Shown: positions 1 through 14,700 of the stretch, in pieces
Layout: every line of letters starts with the position of its first letter
Numbering within the stretch: the stretch's first letter is position 1
Assembly: GCA_034620365.1 (NCBI GenBank)
Contig: JAQGEQ010000263.1
Location: 620,001-684,000, forward strand
DNA from: Pegea sp. RAD2-039
Lineage: Eukaryota > Chordata > Thaliacea > Salpida > Salpidae
Direction of reading: 5' to 3'
Length of the DNA: 64,000 nucleotides
Position numbers and translations under genes: made by a program
Notes under the pieces: model-generated
Told to the model about the DNA's origin: nothing
Seen by the model: only the letters and a program-made list of their open reading frames with translations
Database searches by the model: none

Positions 1-3000
1 AGTTAAGATTAAAATTAGAAAACCTTTAAGAACTGCTTCTAGGAAATACTTGCCTTGTATAGTACACTAGAATTAATTGGTTGATTTTTATATTAAACTG
101 GTATCCTACAAACCAATAAAATGACAATATCGCTTCTGTTGAAACTTGTTATATTTTTTTCTAAGAATTAGGCGATTATTTGAAATGTACCCGCCTGACA
201 ATATCTTATAAGCGAGACATATACTGTTGAGGTTTAATAAAAAACATCTTTTGCGGTTCTTTTGTCCTCTCATATATCTTTTACTGGTAAGACTTCTATA
301 GAAAAGTTTTTCCCTGATTCTGAGAAGAAGGAGACCTCACATTTTTTAGATGATAAACTGTTTTCTAACTGACAGCTCTAGTGGTCTTTTTGATTTCCTA
401 CCAAAGATTTCAATTGCTGTAGATAAGATAAAACTTTTTTAAAATGAACAAATATTTTTCAAAATCAATTTCAAAATCTTTATTTCAAATTTTCATTGAA
501 AGTAGAAGTATTATTCAAAAGTTGAGAAAGTTTTTGTTCAGATATTTAAAAAAATATTCAAAAATAAAAAACAATTTATTTTCTATTGGTACAAAAATAT
601 TTATTTATTTATAAAATCAAAGTTATATCTTGTTGATCAAAATGATAAATAATATTTTTAAATATTTTGAGATCTTAAAATATCTTTATTTGGAGTAAAT
701 TATAAAAAAAAAAAACTGATTAAATTTAGTTCAAAATAGTTTCTACAAACTTTCTATCATTATTATAAATAAAAGTATGGAAGTTTATGAATATATTTGT
801 GTATGTTTACTTATCTATTTCTTTTTGAACTTTAATACTTATAAATTAAGTAATAAAATTGATAAATTAAGTTAACTAGTTTTAAGCTCACTCTTTTTTG
901 TTTCTTACAAAACGATATTTTCCTCTGAGTATTTTTAGAGTACAAGACTTTCTACGGAGTACTTCGTGATCTAACATTTTTAGAGTCATTTAAGGACAAA
1001 TTTAATTCATCTACCAAAAAGAAAAACGCTGAAAGTTTGAAATCAGATATGGCAGCTTGTAGCTACTCCTAAAATGATATAATCCAGTTTCTCCTTCTCT
1101 TAACTGTTTCCAGCATTTGGAAGAAAATTTCAACTTTGTTTTTGCAAAAATAAAAATTATACCTTAGCTAAAATAATATTATTCTAAGTTTCATCTAAAA
1201 GTAACAAAACGTTAAACCGATAGTTTAAATAATTGATAAGTTTGCATATCTGATGAATAGTGTTGTTTTATCTTAAAGGACTTGTTTATTTTAAAAATGA
1301 ATTTGCAAAAGTTCACCAACCTGTTAATTGATATCATTGTTTTTATGTTTTCAATATAACTTCAACAACAACAACAACAACAACCATGTCATATGTTTTG
1401 AGAAATACATTAGTTGTGGTTATTTGTTGTCATATTTTGCTCTGATTAAGCTCTTGTAAGCTCAATTCTTGAAAAGAACCAAAAAATTGTTTGTTCCTAT
1501 AAGGAGATATGAGGTAATCAATACAATTTCTTAGTCTGTGGTTGCATTTATGATTAATTTTATAGGAGTTGTTAAAAATAGATTAAACTTTTTTCTCAAA
1601 ATTAATTTATATTCAAGCTAGTTATTATTTTAGAACCGTAATCTTATGACAACTTGGTTATTTGAAAAGTGTTTTGCAAAAAAAATCGTTTTCAAAAGAA
1701 ACATGACTTTTTGATAAAATTAGATGAGTAATTTATTTTGCTGTTTTGATTTTATAAAAGCGTTGATTTAAATTCCTTTCTATTTTTGAGAAGTTAAACC
1801 TACTTATAATTTCAAGCTTATTTTAAAGGTATTAAAGAAAAGTCATAACAAGCTTGTAAAAAGCGATTGTTCTTTTTTTCAATTTGAGCATATTTCAGCT
1901 GCTTTATTCTAAGAACTCCAAGTTAATAGCTCATATACCCCAGAAAAAAATAAGTCAATAATAAGTTGAGAGTAACGGTATTATTTAATTAGTTATTTTT
2001 CTAGAAGCAAAGTTCGAATGAGAAAACTTTGTTTATTGATTCATCGAAATTTCCGTCTAGTTGCCTCTTTTTTCTACTAACAAAACGCGGTGAGGTGGAA
2101 CGAAAAACTTTACAAGAAAAACTTCTTTAAAAAAGCAAAGTAACATTTCGATATAAATTATTATCCCAGTTTTAAATGCTTGTAACTGTTTACACCAGTT
2201 TTTCTTGGTAACGCTAATTTCTGGGAAAAATAAATGGTAATTCCCCTTTCTATTCGCTAGACGTATTCTAGGTACCAGCTGTGCTTAAAAGTAAAGAATT
2301 CTATGCTCTGAAACTATGTTTTAGTCACTCAAAGTATTTAAAAACCGTTTTTGATTACGTTTTTTTTGGTGTTAACTTTCTGAGAAATACATTTGCGCTT
2401 TCAAACTTTGTTCAAAAACAAAAAGGTTGATTTACTTAACTTTTTATTTTTTGCTGAAGTCTTATTGATGACATCATCAGACCATATAAGTCCAGGCAGT
2501 GGATAGATTTATTTTAAAACTGAAAAAAATTGATTTGAAGATAAGAATATTATTTTTAGAAGAGTAAGATAAAAACAGTTAGAACTATGATCATGAAAAC
2601 TTTGCCATGTTGCCCTTAATCATTTCAGAGATTTAGTCAATTTCTAGTAAAGGACTGAGAGAGAGAAGAGAGAAAAGAAGAGAGAAGAGAAGAGACAACG
2701 ATTGAGATGATAACTTTTAGCCTCTTTTCTCTCATTCCTCTTTTTTCTTTAATTTCATTGAACTTTAGATCAAATGAAAACTTGAAAACATTTTCATTTG
2801 ATTCTGAACATTGCATGCTAACAAGATGAGACATTATTAAGATTTTAGATGTAACTTTTTTCTAGTGAAGTTTAGTTTAATGATTTGAGTCACTTTCTGC
2901 TACAATGTTAAGTTTTAGTTTTACTAAGAAAGTCTAAATATAAAGTAAACTTAGTTTGGTTAAATTTGAGAACAAATTTGTGATTGATAAACGTAAAGGC

Positions 3001-3457
3001 AGTTTGTTTTTTATGATAGAATTATAAAAATTCAGTAGTTGATTTATATAAGTAGATTTCTAATTTATATTTGCTTCAATCTATATTCTTAAAATTTGCT
3101 TTTATAACCAGCTACTTTTCGTAAAGATCAATTTAAATTTAAAACAAGTGAACAACAAAAGCTTAAAATCTATGTTTTGTTTAGTTTCAAATAATAGAGG
3201 CCACAAAGTTGTTCTGTTTTTGTACACTTGTCATAAAAAACAATTGTAAATATATCAATTTACTGGAAAGGCCACATAAAACAGATCTCTTCTGAGTACT
3301 ATTTGCACCAACCTTAAACAACAGCTCTCTACTATCACGTTTTTTTTAAATCTAAAGAAAATTTTTTACAGTGTATATGAGGCGGATATATTAATTTATT
3401 TTTAATTATTTTTTTTTGAAATTTATCCACAAAAATCTGTTTCAAGTTAAAAATTTA
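1..3457. other. AT-rich intergenic region
   Basis: No gene is recognised on either strand. The region is mostly A/T runs. It holds a short (CAA)n tract near 1363-1384 and a purine-only GA-rich tract at about 2650-2696, followed by a pyrimidine-rich stretch near 2722-2755. The SOCS promoter should lie near its right end, but no TATA or initiator stands out against the background. Confidence 0.6.
2650..2755. repeat. GA-rich tract followed by CT-rich tract
   Basis: A purine-only run of GAGA/AGAGAA units is followed, about 25 nt later, by a pyrimidine-rich run (CTCTTTTCTCTC and similar). The two can partly pair with each other. It looks like a degenerate microsatellite; no function is evident. 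Confidence 0.6.
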
Positions 3458-5712
3458 ATGAAGTCGCCGTGGAAGAACAAGTCGCCTCACGAAGGCAATA
3501 TTGAAGAAACTAAAACAGAGAACTGCTTAACAATCGATGAAACTAGACAATTAATAGAAAGTAACAAACCGAAAAACAAAAAAAGAAGTCGTACAAACGT
3601 TAAAACTACAACCAGAACCATTCTAGATCGGGTTTCAAGTATTTTTTCAACAGAAAAGACAGTAAGTTGTCCATCTGTAATTTGGGATTTGTAACTTAAC
3701 CTAAAATTGTTTTCAGACAAAGCACGACTCGCTGCTCACGTCATTAGTTCACAATCCAGACATAGAACACTTCGTAGGAAGAGGAAGTGAAAATCTGGGT
3801 TTCCATTGCGAAAGCGAATCATTTAATTCAAATGTTTCTATACACGTTGATCTTGAAGAAGAAAAGCTCCCTGAAAAGAAAGCTAAATCAGAAGCAGATG
3901 AAAAGGAATCAGCAATTTTTCGTCGGCGCTTCATAAGCTCAATAAGTGATGTAGACGCCTGTTATCCTCGCCGCAGAAAACCGGTGTTTCCCCGAGTTGA
4001 GATCGCTATTTCTGACGTCATCGATAAGCACGGAAATCCTATCGAACGATATTTTGAAATTGCAGATTCAGGTAAATTGTTTTGAATTATATTTAGATGA
4101 ACTAAAATCAGAAAGATAAAAATAAACAAAACAAAAACAAGAATAGTGGTTGGTCCAGTTACTAGAAACATCAGTTAATTATTAAGCGATGTTTTCTCAG
4201 AACTATTTGCTCTGGTACTCGCATGTCTCATACAAATCTCTATTTCGTAGAATCAACCGATTCAACGTTACAATAGAAAAAGTTGCAAAAAAAGATGCAA
4301 TTATTCAAATAGAAAAGTTCATTCAGAAATTCGTAGAAATACTAAACGCTGAATAATTAAGGAATATATTTTTCAGCTCACATCTTTTAGCTCTACTCTT
4401 AATAAACACCAATAACAGCTCTTTAAAAAGCTCTCGTTTTATTCAATTCTTTTTTTTTCAGTCTTTTTTCAATCACCTTTAATATCTGCTGATGGTAATT
4501 CCTGTAAATGTGAAGAATCAATTCATGATAAATTCACTGGACCACAATGGAATGCCAAAGTCCTTTGGTGTGGTCACGACAAAGAATTCTCTCCATTTGG
4601 TGTGTCCAAACAAGACGGCAGGACTCCAATTGGTTATGTTCATAACGGCATTGAGCTCGACTATACAATGCTTTTTGCTCGATTAGAAATGCCAAGAGAT
4701 GCCTACAACAAATTAATAACTTTATCAGCACTCAAATACCTCATTCGACCGACGAATGAAGACTCACAATGTGATTCCTTCCCCTCTGAAGCTTTTAGTG
4801 GAAACCGCCTTCTACTTCCTTCTATCAGAGATGCAGTTCAGTTTTGTATGTACGGCAGGGCATTTGAAGAGTTAGGTCAATGTCTGTGGTACTGGGGCAG
4901 TTGCTCTGTTGAAAATGCAATTGAAATGCTGCAAGATAAGAAGGTTGGATCGTTTATTGTGAGGAATAGTAGGAAAGCAAGGTAGGAGGAAACTTCCTTA
5001 TTTTTTAGACATTTAAATAGATTACAATAAAGTTGAATAAAATATGCAAACTTTGTGAAAGTTGTTTACACTTAACTGATTTCTCAGTAAAAAACTAAAC
5101 ATGCTCTATGAATTTTCATTTGCATTGAGAAACAGAAATCTTATCTCACTGAAAAATCGTTTCACTTCATATAATATTGACACATCCAATTACGTCTTGT
5201 ATTTAAATTAATTGTTTAAGCTGTTCAACTAATTTCTGATTTACCAATCACAACGTAATATTTACAATTTCTTTTTCAGCTGTCCAATCACAATGACGAT
5301 AAGAACAGATAAAGGAATAAACAGTGTTAGAATAGACTTCAACGCAGTCAGTTCCTCTCACTTTTCATTTGATCCTTGCTGTCTACATCACGAAGCAGAG
5401 GAGTCTAAACCTTACAGTCTCGTACGTACTGCTTTAGGATATTCAGATATATTAGGAATCCCCGAAATACTGAATTTAAGAGGCCAAAATCTTGCCATGA
5501 CGGTCGATGAACCTAGTGGATGCTCTTACTTTAAAATAAAGAGTCCTATCTCTTATCCAATCAAGATCTACCACCGAGCTACTGTCCAGCATCTTAGTCG
5601 TTTAGCTTTGAATCAGTTGCATGAAACTTGGAAAAATCCGAAGAAAGTTTTCGAATTAGGTATTGATCCTGCTCAAATGGATTACTTACTCAAATATCCG
5701 TACCCAGTTTAA
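3458..5712 (+). CDS. SOCS4/5-like suppressor of cytokine signalling (4 exons)
   Basis: Exons 3458-3661, 3717-4071, 4462-4981 and 5280-5712 join in frame across GT..AG introns to give 503 residues, close to vertebrate SOCS5. The first ATG is at 3458; codons just upstream have none. Residues 1-325 are a long polar N-terminal region. The SH2 domain runs from about 327 (WYWGSCSVENA) with the phosphotyrosine-binding arginine at 354 (GSFIVRNS). The HFSFDPCCLHH segment resembles SOCS4/5. The SOCS box is residues 452-503 (from YPIKIYHRATVQ), which in this family recruits Elongin B/C and Cullin-5 to ubiquitinate receptors or JAK/EGFR pathway proteins. The BC-box is off consensus: Val for Leu and Ser for the usual Cys (TVQHLSRLAL). 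The Cul5 LPLP motif is not evident. SOCS6/7 is the main alternative subfamily. Nearest AATAAA is near 6048. Confidence 0.9.
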
Positions 5713-8700
5713 AAGCTCTAAAACTACTTTACAAACTTTAAGATTAATCTTTAAGGAAATTAAATCAATACAAATATGCAAATTTCTTTCCAACTTTTCT
5801 TTTGTTCTTCTTCTTCCTGATTTTAATGTGTTAAAAGTTTTCATTGTGTTCATATGGACAGTATGATTTCGTTGTTGTTTGTATTACACAAGAAGCTGAA
5901 ACACATACACAAGAGCATCTACAGGAGATAACTGTTCGCTGCTCAACTATTGTTATTACTGTTGTTGTTGTTGTCAAATTTGTTTGTTATTATTCTTTTG
6001 TGTTTCTCTACTTTTTTTCTCTTTTTCTGTGAAAGCAAAAAGGGAGAATAAAAACCCAAAATTCATTTATTTCAAAGAGTTTGGTGGAAACAGTTAAGAG
6101 ACTCAATAATTGTCACAAGTATTTTGACTTTATAGATTATAGTTAGAACATTTTTTTTTAGATCAAACAGAAAAAGTTTAAATTTTTTATCATTTGTTTA
6201 ATCGATTTTTTTTTATAGATCTTACATAAAAATTTGATTAAGAAACAGAACTTATTTTCATGTTAGTGAAATGTAAGAAATAATATGATTTATCAGTGAG
6301 AATTTAGTGAATAAGAATATTTTAGTTAACCTGATAATGTCTTATCTAATTCTGTTACATTTTATTAAAGTTTTTCACGCGTTATTTAGAATAATTTTTC
6401 AGTTCAAGAAAATTCTTTTGCTTGCATGCATACTGTGTGCAAACTTGAAAAGATTTTCAGTAACAGTTCATTAAATATAATTAATAAAAAAATTTGCAGA
6501 AATTAAATTACATAATAAAGTTTACCAGAAAGCTGATAATAAAATGTTAAGTAAAAACTAAAGAGAAATTATTTTCAATTTAATTTCTTTATTCATTTTA
6601 TCAGAAATAATGAAAAAATAAGTTTGGGAGTGAGTACTGAAAGACATTACCAACAATTTCGATTTTTTTATATAGCTTTGTAGTTGGTTTCAAATCTTTC
6701 AACATAACTATTAAAAGATTTGTACAACCCATAATATTAATCATTAGGTAAATATTAAATTGCTAAGAATACATTTTTCGGGTCATTAATTTTTCATTCA
6801 TTTTGTGATTTCTTTAAATTCTAATTGTAACTTTTCATTTTTACAAATGAAGGTAGACGTTAAGGTGTGTATAGTTTCATAACACCCTAAACCACTTGGT
6901 CAGGTTTTTTGGTTTGGTGTTATAGTCTACGAAGCTATTTAAATTCAAATTGGTAAACCAACCCTATTGAATTTTTATTAAATATGTATGCTATAGCCCG
7001 GGTTGTCGTTGGTTGATACTACCAATTAATGTTACAATTTGCGGCAAGGCAACAAACATTTAAATTGTTAATTAATCTAATCTATTTACATTATCAGAAT
7101 ATTGTATAGAGTTGAAACTGAACCAACAAATATATTATTAGTTTTAAAAAAATAAATCATTTAAGCTGAAGTTATTTAAGCGAAATAAGAAGAAATCTAT
7201 TATTGTATTTTAAACAGAATAAAAATTGATTTTTAAGAAGATAATTACACAGCAAAACTAGAAATTAGTATCAAATAAATATAGATTAAAAGAAGTAAAA
7301 TGTAAAGACATTTAATGTAAGTTTGCAGTTATCTATAATTATTATCACTGTTGAAAGTTAAAGGATATTAAAAATACTAAGACAATTTTGGCTTTTTCCT
7401 AAAAATGCTTTGATTTATTATAGGCCTAGGATAAAATGTTGGTACTTAAATATACGGTTATTGATTATTCTAATATGAGTTGATGTAATCATTTACAAAA
7501 ACATAATTAAAAAAACATCTCTTTTGGAAAATGTAATAATCTATTTCGATAGAACCTTATTTCAAAAGGATACATTTTATTGCAGCAGAGTTGAATTGTT
7601 ATAATTTGTTATCATCGATTTTAAACAAACTTGAATTTAAATTTAGTGATTTGCAGTAAGCAGAATTGTTATTCAACAAATTTTGCAATTCTAAAATGTA
7701 AATCAAATTATAAAAAATCATTTATTAAAAATGAGAATTTATGAAATAAATTTCCGTTTTAAAAAGAATAATTTAATTTTCATGGTTTTAAAGGAGGCTT
7801 TAGAAATTTAAAACTAATTAATCAAATAGAATAATGAATTTTTATAAAAACAGACAAAATTAAAGCTAAAATTTCATTTATTTGTTAAATAAATATTTAT
7901 AGTTTGCGTATTTCTAAGAAATAAAAAACGAGAACAAAACACAAAACATCTACCAACCTAGGCAAAATATGATCATTACTTGTTTAATACAAAAGTCTAA
8001 GAATTGTATTGTTTAGATTAAATAGATATTAAATTAAGAAAATAAAGAAAATTGAATAGCTTAGAGACCTTAACAGACATACTGATAATTTTGTTTGTTA
8101 ATTGTCTCATTTTCATTATTTCTTTTGTACAGTTTCCATAAACCTAATCTAAAACAAACTTTCTATTTGATTGTAAAGAAAGGTATATTAAAAAATAAAT
8201 TTAAAAATGGATTTTGAGGAAAGACCAGTTTTAAGAAAAACTCTTTTGTAATTACAAAAATAATTTATATGGATTGACCAATTCACATAAAAACTAAAAT
8301 ATCCAATTTCCCAAAAAGCCGATAAAATGGTTTCTTTGAAAGCTTAAGACCTCAAAAAGCATGACTTTAACAGATTAAACAAAAACGTCATAAAATTTAC
8401 ATTAAAGTAGCTTCTCGTAAATTTTCTACCGTCCTTTATTTATACCGATATAATCTTCTTCTAATCACATAATCTTTCAATTACAGCTGCTTTTATAGTT
8501 GCATATGTAAGTTTTTAGCATTGAATTAATCATGTTTTTATAAAAGATTACAAATGATAAAGCGTTTCAGACTATTAACGGTTTTACATAATTGAAAAAT
8601 TCCAAAAAAAATTGTAGATACGCCATGATCTAATGATTACTTACATTAGATCTGTGACTTTATATAATCAGATAAGTATTTCAAAATCAATTCTCCTATT

Positions 8701-11700
8701 TGAGTTTCTTAATTTTTATAAAAAAAGCTTTGTCAAAGCTGACGACATAAAACATAATCAGTCTTTATCGATATTTTATTAGTCAACGTTACTTTTTTAG
8801 AAGTATTCATAAAAAATGTAAACATTTAAAGTATAGTAAAGATAAATCCATATCAAAAATGCTTTTAAGTGACTATATTTTAGCTTTTTAAATATTTGGA
8901 AAAATGTTTTATCTAAGAATTTGATAGTCTTAAAATTTTATTTTATCACGACAACTTTTGTTAAATCTGTCATTTGTATTTAGTTTCCTACTTAACTTAA
9001 AGAACTGTTTTTTTAAACTTTAGTTGCCATTAAAAATTTAACTTATAGGCATTATTTGAAACAAATATAAGACATTGATGAAATAAATAAGAAGACAATT
9101 TAGTTTATTAATCAAAGCAAGATTTGAATAGTTTAAAATTGATGTAAAAAGTAGAAGTATAAAATTAGATTGTTTTAATTATTTGATTCACAATCCGAAT
9201 ATTTTATCCTTAATAAATTTCACTAAGAACTCGTTTAGTTGTTTTTACTTTAGCTGTCAAATTAATTCAAAATAAATGTGCTTATACCATTAATTTTCAA
9301 ATATAGCTAAAGTGAATGTTCTTAAAAATGATTACTTTTGTAAATGTGAATCCAATTTTAATTTCAAACCAATAAATAAACATTAAAAGCTAATACATTT
9401 GGGCAATTAATTTTTGAAGTACATATTTAATTTACATATTTAATTCAATCTAAATTACATTTTTTTACAAAATTCTGTAATGAAACCAAATAATTAAAAA
9501 TTTTAAATGGCTTAAATAAATTATTTGTGCTGTTTTTTTGATAGATATTCTGTTAGTTTCTCCATAATAATTCTTTGATCTTACTTTAATTTGTTAAAAT
9601 TTTAAAGGACAAGCAACGAAAGGATATTTAAATGGTTAAAAACTTATTTTTTTACATACCTTAAAAACCTCTTTTCAAAGGTTGGCTTTTATTTTTTTGT
9701 TTACAAAATCTATTGAAGAAACTAAAGCTTTTGTAAATTCTTATATCTAAATCTACTTTTAAAGAAAAATTTATGATAGAACTTTCGATATCATTTGCTA
9801 AAGTTAATTAACTTTCAAACGATAATATTCTTATAATGTCAAAATTTAAATTAATCAGTTTTTAATTTCTGCGAGCTTGTTACCGATTATCGTCATAATT
9901 ATAATTTTAAACTTTTTTAATAAGTATTTAAAAAACTTTCTTACTAAACGTGTTATGTAATAAATGACGAATTATTTTTTAGTTATTTTCCTAAAAATGA
10001 TTCACATTTATTATAAAATTGTTAGAAACGCAAAGCAGTATAAGTAATTCTAAAAAGCGATTAGTATAGTACAAGTAGAAAGATAAAGTCATTTAGATTT
10101 AGAAAATTTTCAGAAAAACTCTTCTTTTAACGAGTAAAATTTTTTGTTTATGTAATGAACTAAAACTAAATCACTTTAGTTGTGTTGAAAAACGTTATGC
10201 TAACGTTTGTTTACGTTCAGGTTTTGACAATACACGTGAACTAACATGCCAGTTCGGTAAAAACTAACCTAAGTAAATAAAAGCTTTCATGAACTTGTTA
10301 CAAATCTATGAACCGGGAAAAATTAGTTCAAATAATCGACAAAAAAAAATATTTTTAAAATATAAGTGAACAAAAACTACAGGTGTTTGATTAGGACCAA
10401 CTTTATTTAACAAACACCACTCACTTTTATTTATCTAAGACTCTTTTTTAGAAGTGGTAGTTTAATGTAGGTCAACAAGTATTTACTTAAGCTTGATTTA
10501 CATTATGTTGTAATGAATACAACTCATTTAGTTTATGTGTGTAAAAGACAAAGAAAAGTAAAATAAGATTTAGTCGGAGTAAAGATATTAGAGAAAAAGT
10601 TATTTTTAGCATTAAAATTGAGCTATTTCTATTTTAAGCTTAGAAAAGTTTGACACTTTCTTTGTTACTTTGAAAAGTTAGTTTGAAATTCTCTAAAGTA
10701 ACTCTTTTGCTATTTCAACACATACAAGTGTTGCCGATCATAAATTAGAAAAATATCAGAGTTTTTTTTTACATTTCAAGAATTAATTAAAGTGTATTGA
10801 TTATTTATAAAAAGAGATTTTAAAAAGTTAGAAGTAGTATTTATATATTTATTGACCAAATGTAACGATTATCTAATTATATTTATGAATTTACTTTCTT
10901 TATGACTTTCTCATTATTTTTTTACTTCTAAATAAAAGAAAAGATGTAAAAATAGCAGGAAAATCTATTTAGTGTAAATATTAATTACTATTTTTGATAA
11001 ATTTTAACTTTTATGGGCATAAATAAATTAATTAAAATAATAAAACTTTTTTTTTAATGGCATCAATTTTGGTCAGCCACAAACAATTTTCAGTTATCAA
11101 TAAAACCTTTTTTATTTAGTTGTACATTTGTTAATATTTAATTACTTGTCTTTTATTGACCAAACAAAAATAAAACAAAAGTCAAAGAAGCTATTGAATA
11201 TTATGAAAAATTTACCATGAAATGAATGATGTGACAGCTCTTTACAATTTGAACGCCATTGTAAAAGTTATTTGTATTCGTTTTATTAAGGATAAAAAAG
11301 AAAATAAAAAGAGTCTGAAGCAAAATTCTTGGAAATCCAGAAAACCGTTTCAAGTTTTTGTAAGAGCTTTCTGTTTTTCTTATGGCCGCCAATAAACTCT
11401 TAGTTTCACAGAAAAGGCTTGTAGATATTGAATAGCAAAAACTGGTACATGATCTATAAAAGTAAAAAATACTTTTCAAAACGTTTGAAAGTTAATGATA
11501 GGATATAAAACAAATTATAATCTAACATAAAACTTACTTGCACGTTAATTGAAATATAAATATGTTAATTGAAATAAATCCAAGTAAATAAAATTAATTT
11601 TAAAAAGAACTGATTTTGTTTTAAATGAAGTAAATATTTGAATTTAAAGCAGTTTTGCTAACTACGTTTACAAAAATTAGATGAAGATTACCATTAGCTG

Positions 11701-14700
11701 TAAGCAAGTCTAAAAGCGAGATAAAAGCTTTGACCTTGAAATTAGCTGCAAAGTCAATTAGAAGTAGAAAACAGTTTAATTGATTCAAAACCTTGATGAA
11801 GTCGAAACAGAAAACTCTTGTGTTATAAAAGACTTTATTTTGTAGTACTTACATACTTCTAGAACTAACCTCCCTCTAGCAACAAGGCAAGCTGTGTGCT
11901 TCTTACAACAAAATTAGTGAATTCTAAAGTATTGATTTTCTTAATTTTATTTAATTTGTTTAGTATAGGTGAACAGAAGATAGAAAAATACAAGAAAATA
12001 ATTTGTTGTATGGTAAAGTTTAAATACTTTGATAAACTTGTATAATCTTTGTAACAATTATGCAACTAAATTTGAAAACATCTCAGCCTAATGGAGCTTT
12101 CTTGGAAATGAACAAATTACTTAAAATCGATAGACCCTTAAAATGTTGTAATTGTAAAATTTGTTTTCTTTCATAATTTCACCTTTTTGTTAAGAAATAA
12201 TTAACCTTTAAGTTTAGTTCAAAGATAAAGAGCTTTAAAAACGATAAATTTCAATAATTAGTTGAAAGTTTATGGATAAAAGCTTGACAAAAGCTTTCAT
12301 TAAGATTCAAACACTCATTCAAAAAAATATTTGTATTTTTTGTTTACTATGTTATGTTGTTTTTTCCCAAATAAATGCAACATTTTAAATTAACTTTGAA
12401 GCATTTATTTCCTGGAAATAAGGAAGCTATCTAATTACAGTAAATAATGTTAAAGGTTTACTGAAACAAAACGGTTGAACTTTATACATAGAAAATAAAT
12501 TTGAATTGGAAGATTATACCATTAAAATACTTAACTAAAAACAAAATAGGAAGAAGCAAAATAAGTGAAGATTACAGATAAACTTTTAACATTTCATTTA
12601 TAGATAAATCTATTTAATCTTACGATTTAGAAATCAATTTTCTGTAATTCATACTAAGAAATATTAATATTTTAACTAGATATTACAAAAGTTAGAAAAA
12701 TATTACAAGTGTTTAATAAAATTTCTATTCAAGGTTTTTTAGTTTTTAGAAACAAATATTTGCTTTTCTTACTCTGCAAATTAAAGTAGCTAACATAATA
12801 TACCTGTTTTAAATAGTTTTAAAAGGCTACAGACAAATACAGAGAGTTGTAAAAATAAACAAACTGATGGACTCATTGTTGATGAAATTTGTTTATTGAT
12901 ATTTATTTTTATAACACTTTGTGCAAACTCTATTGCTTCGATCAGAAAAAAAATATAATAGCTATATCATTGGTTTCTAGAAATTCTAAAACTATAAAAA
13001 GAATTTCTTGTAAAAATCAATGGTTTAAAGTGATGTTTATTTTAGTTTTTTCGTTTCTATAGAGATTACTTTTAAAATAGCTAAACAGGCTTCTGTTAAA
13101 AAGTTAAAGCACAGATACTTCAAATAAACAGTTGTAATAAAGGTTAATCAATTGAAAGTCGGCTGATGCTGAGAGGTATTTCCGAGTATATTCCAATAAT
13201 GGGTAATTTTTTTAAAGATTTTCAAACTAACAATTGAAAATAAAGTAAGTTTGTTATTCTAATGTCATTTTAACTCGGAAAATCTGGAATGAAAACATGT
13301 TTTCAAGTAAAATTAATTCAAGTTAAATTTGATTTTTTAATTTTGAAGAAAGATAATTTTATGTTATTTTCATAAGATGCTTAAACAAGTATTAATTAAA
13401 CTTTAAGCCATGTTACAACGTTTATATCATATGTCCTAAAGAACTTGATTGATGTCTTCATGTAATTGAGAAGACTGTACCTTACTTAGTCGAGTTTAAT
13501 TAATAATTTAGAAAAATAAATAATATGTTGAAAACAAATGTTAAATGTAATTGTTTGGTTAAAACTAAAGTGAAAAGCAGAATATATTAATATTTTGAAG
13601 ATTTAAAGAAAATAAAATAAACAAATAGTAAAACCGAATGAAACGTATTTCAAAGTTTTACTTTTTACACAAATAATATAAAATAAATCACAATATCCGT
13701 CATCAACAAACCAGACAGACAACAATTTCAATAAAATTTAAGACAAAGTTAAAGACAAATTACTGCTTGTCTAATTACTCTTTACAAAGTTCAGAATTGT
13801 TTTTTTATGTGGCTTTAAAGGTGACAAACAATAAAATATAAGCTCATTCTAAATAGACTCTAAAAATCTAAATCTATTTAGAATTAACTAGATTATTAGC
13901 AAAAACCAATTTTGGAAATTTTTCTGTTTAGTAAAAGCATTTTATATTGTGTTTCTTTTTTAATGGGTTTTTTTATTAACTAAAGTTATTCGCAAATATA
14001 ATTCAACCAATAGTTTTTAAATTCATAAGATACAATTAATTATTCATAAGTTTAATCAGCTGTAAAATCAATAACTTGTACTTCTGCTATTTATTGTAAA
14101 TTCTATTCAGTCTAGTGATTACAAAAACATTATTAATAAAAAACCACAAAAAATTTTTTGTAATAAAACAAATAGAATTTTACTTAGTTAAAAATGCTAA
14201 ATTAATCAGTTTTATTAAGCTCTTGTGATACTAAAATTATATTTTTAGTCCACACCACTAATTAATGAATGAGTTAGTTTATCAGCATAAAGTTCTGATA
14301 AAATTTATATAGATGAAAAAAAAATATGATTTAAGCTTGTTTATTTTATTTCATTTTTAGTAACTTTCTACATTAAAAGCCCACTTTAATATTTCCTAAC
14401 TTAAATTTTTTTATATCAAATTACTTATCTTAAAGTTGTTTGTTTATCATTAAGAAGTGAATATATTTGATAAGAAAAAATTGTTTTTACGTTTATCATT
14501 TTTGCAAAATGCTTACAAATAAAAGATAAAACAAATAAAAGCATATGTTGATTAAATATAACTTTAATTATTTTCAAATTATTTGACATGTGTTTGTAAT
14601 CATATCGTATTTATTTCATTTTTCTCAATCTTATAATTACTGTAACCAATTTGCCCCGATACCGACTTTTATAGTAATCTTATCAAAAAATCAATACCTA

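Noticed and set aside
3416..3457. Upstream TTG start for the SOCS gene
   Set aside because: TTG is not a normal start in animal genes; ATG at 3458 is the first in-frame ATG.
4287..4306. Minus-strand near match to the spliced leader (TTCTATTTGAATAAT)
   Set aside because: Lacks the final G and a following GT, so cannot be a leader donor.
11201..12065. Minus-strand open frames of 66-92 residues in the desert
   Set aside because: Phe/Ser/Lys/Ile-rich, without splice context or family resemblance; expected by chance in such DNA.
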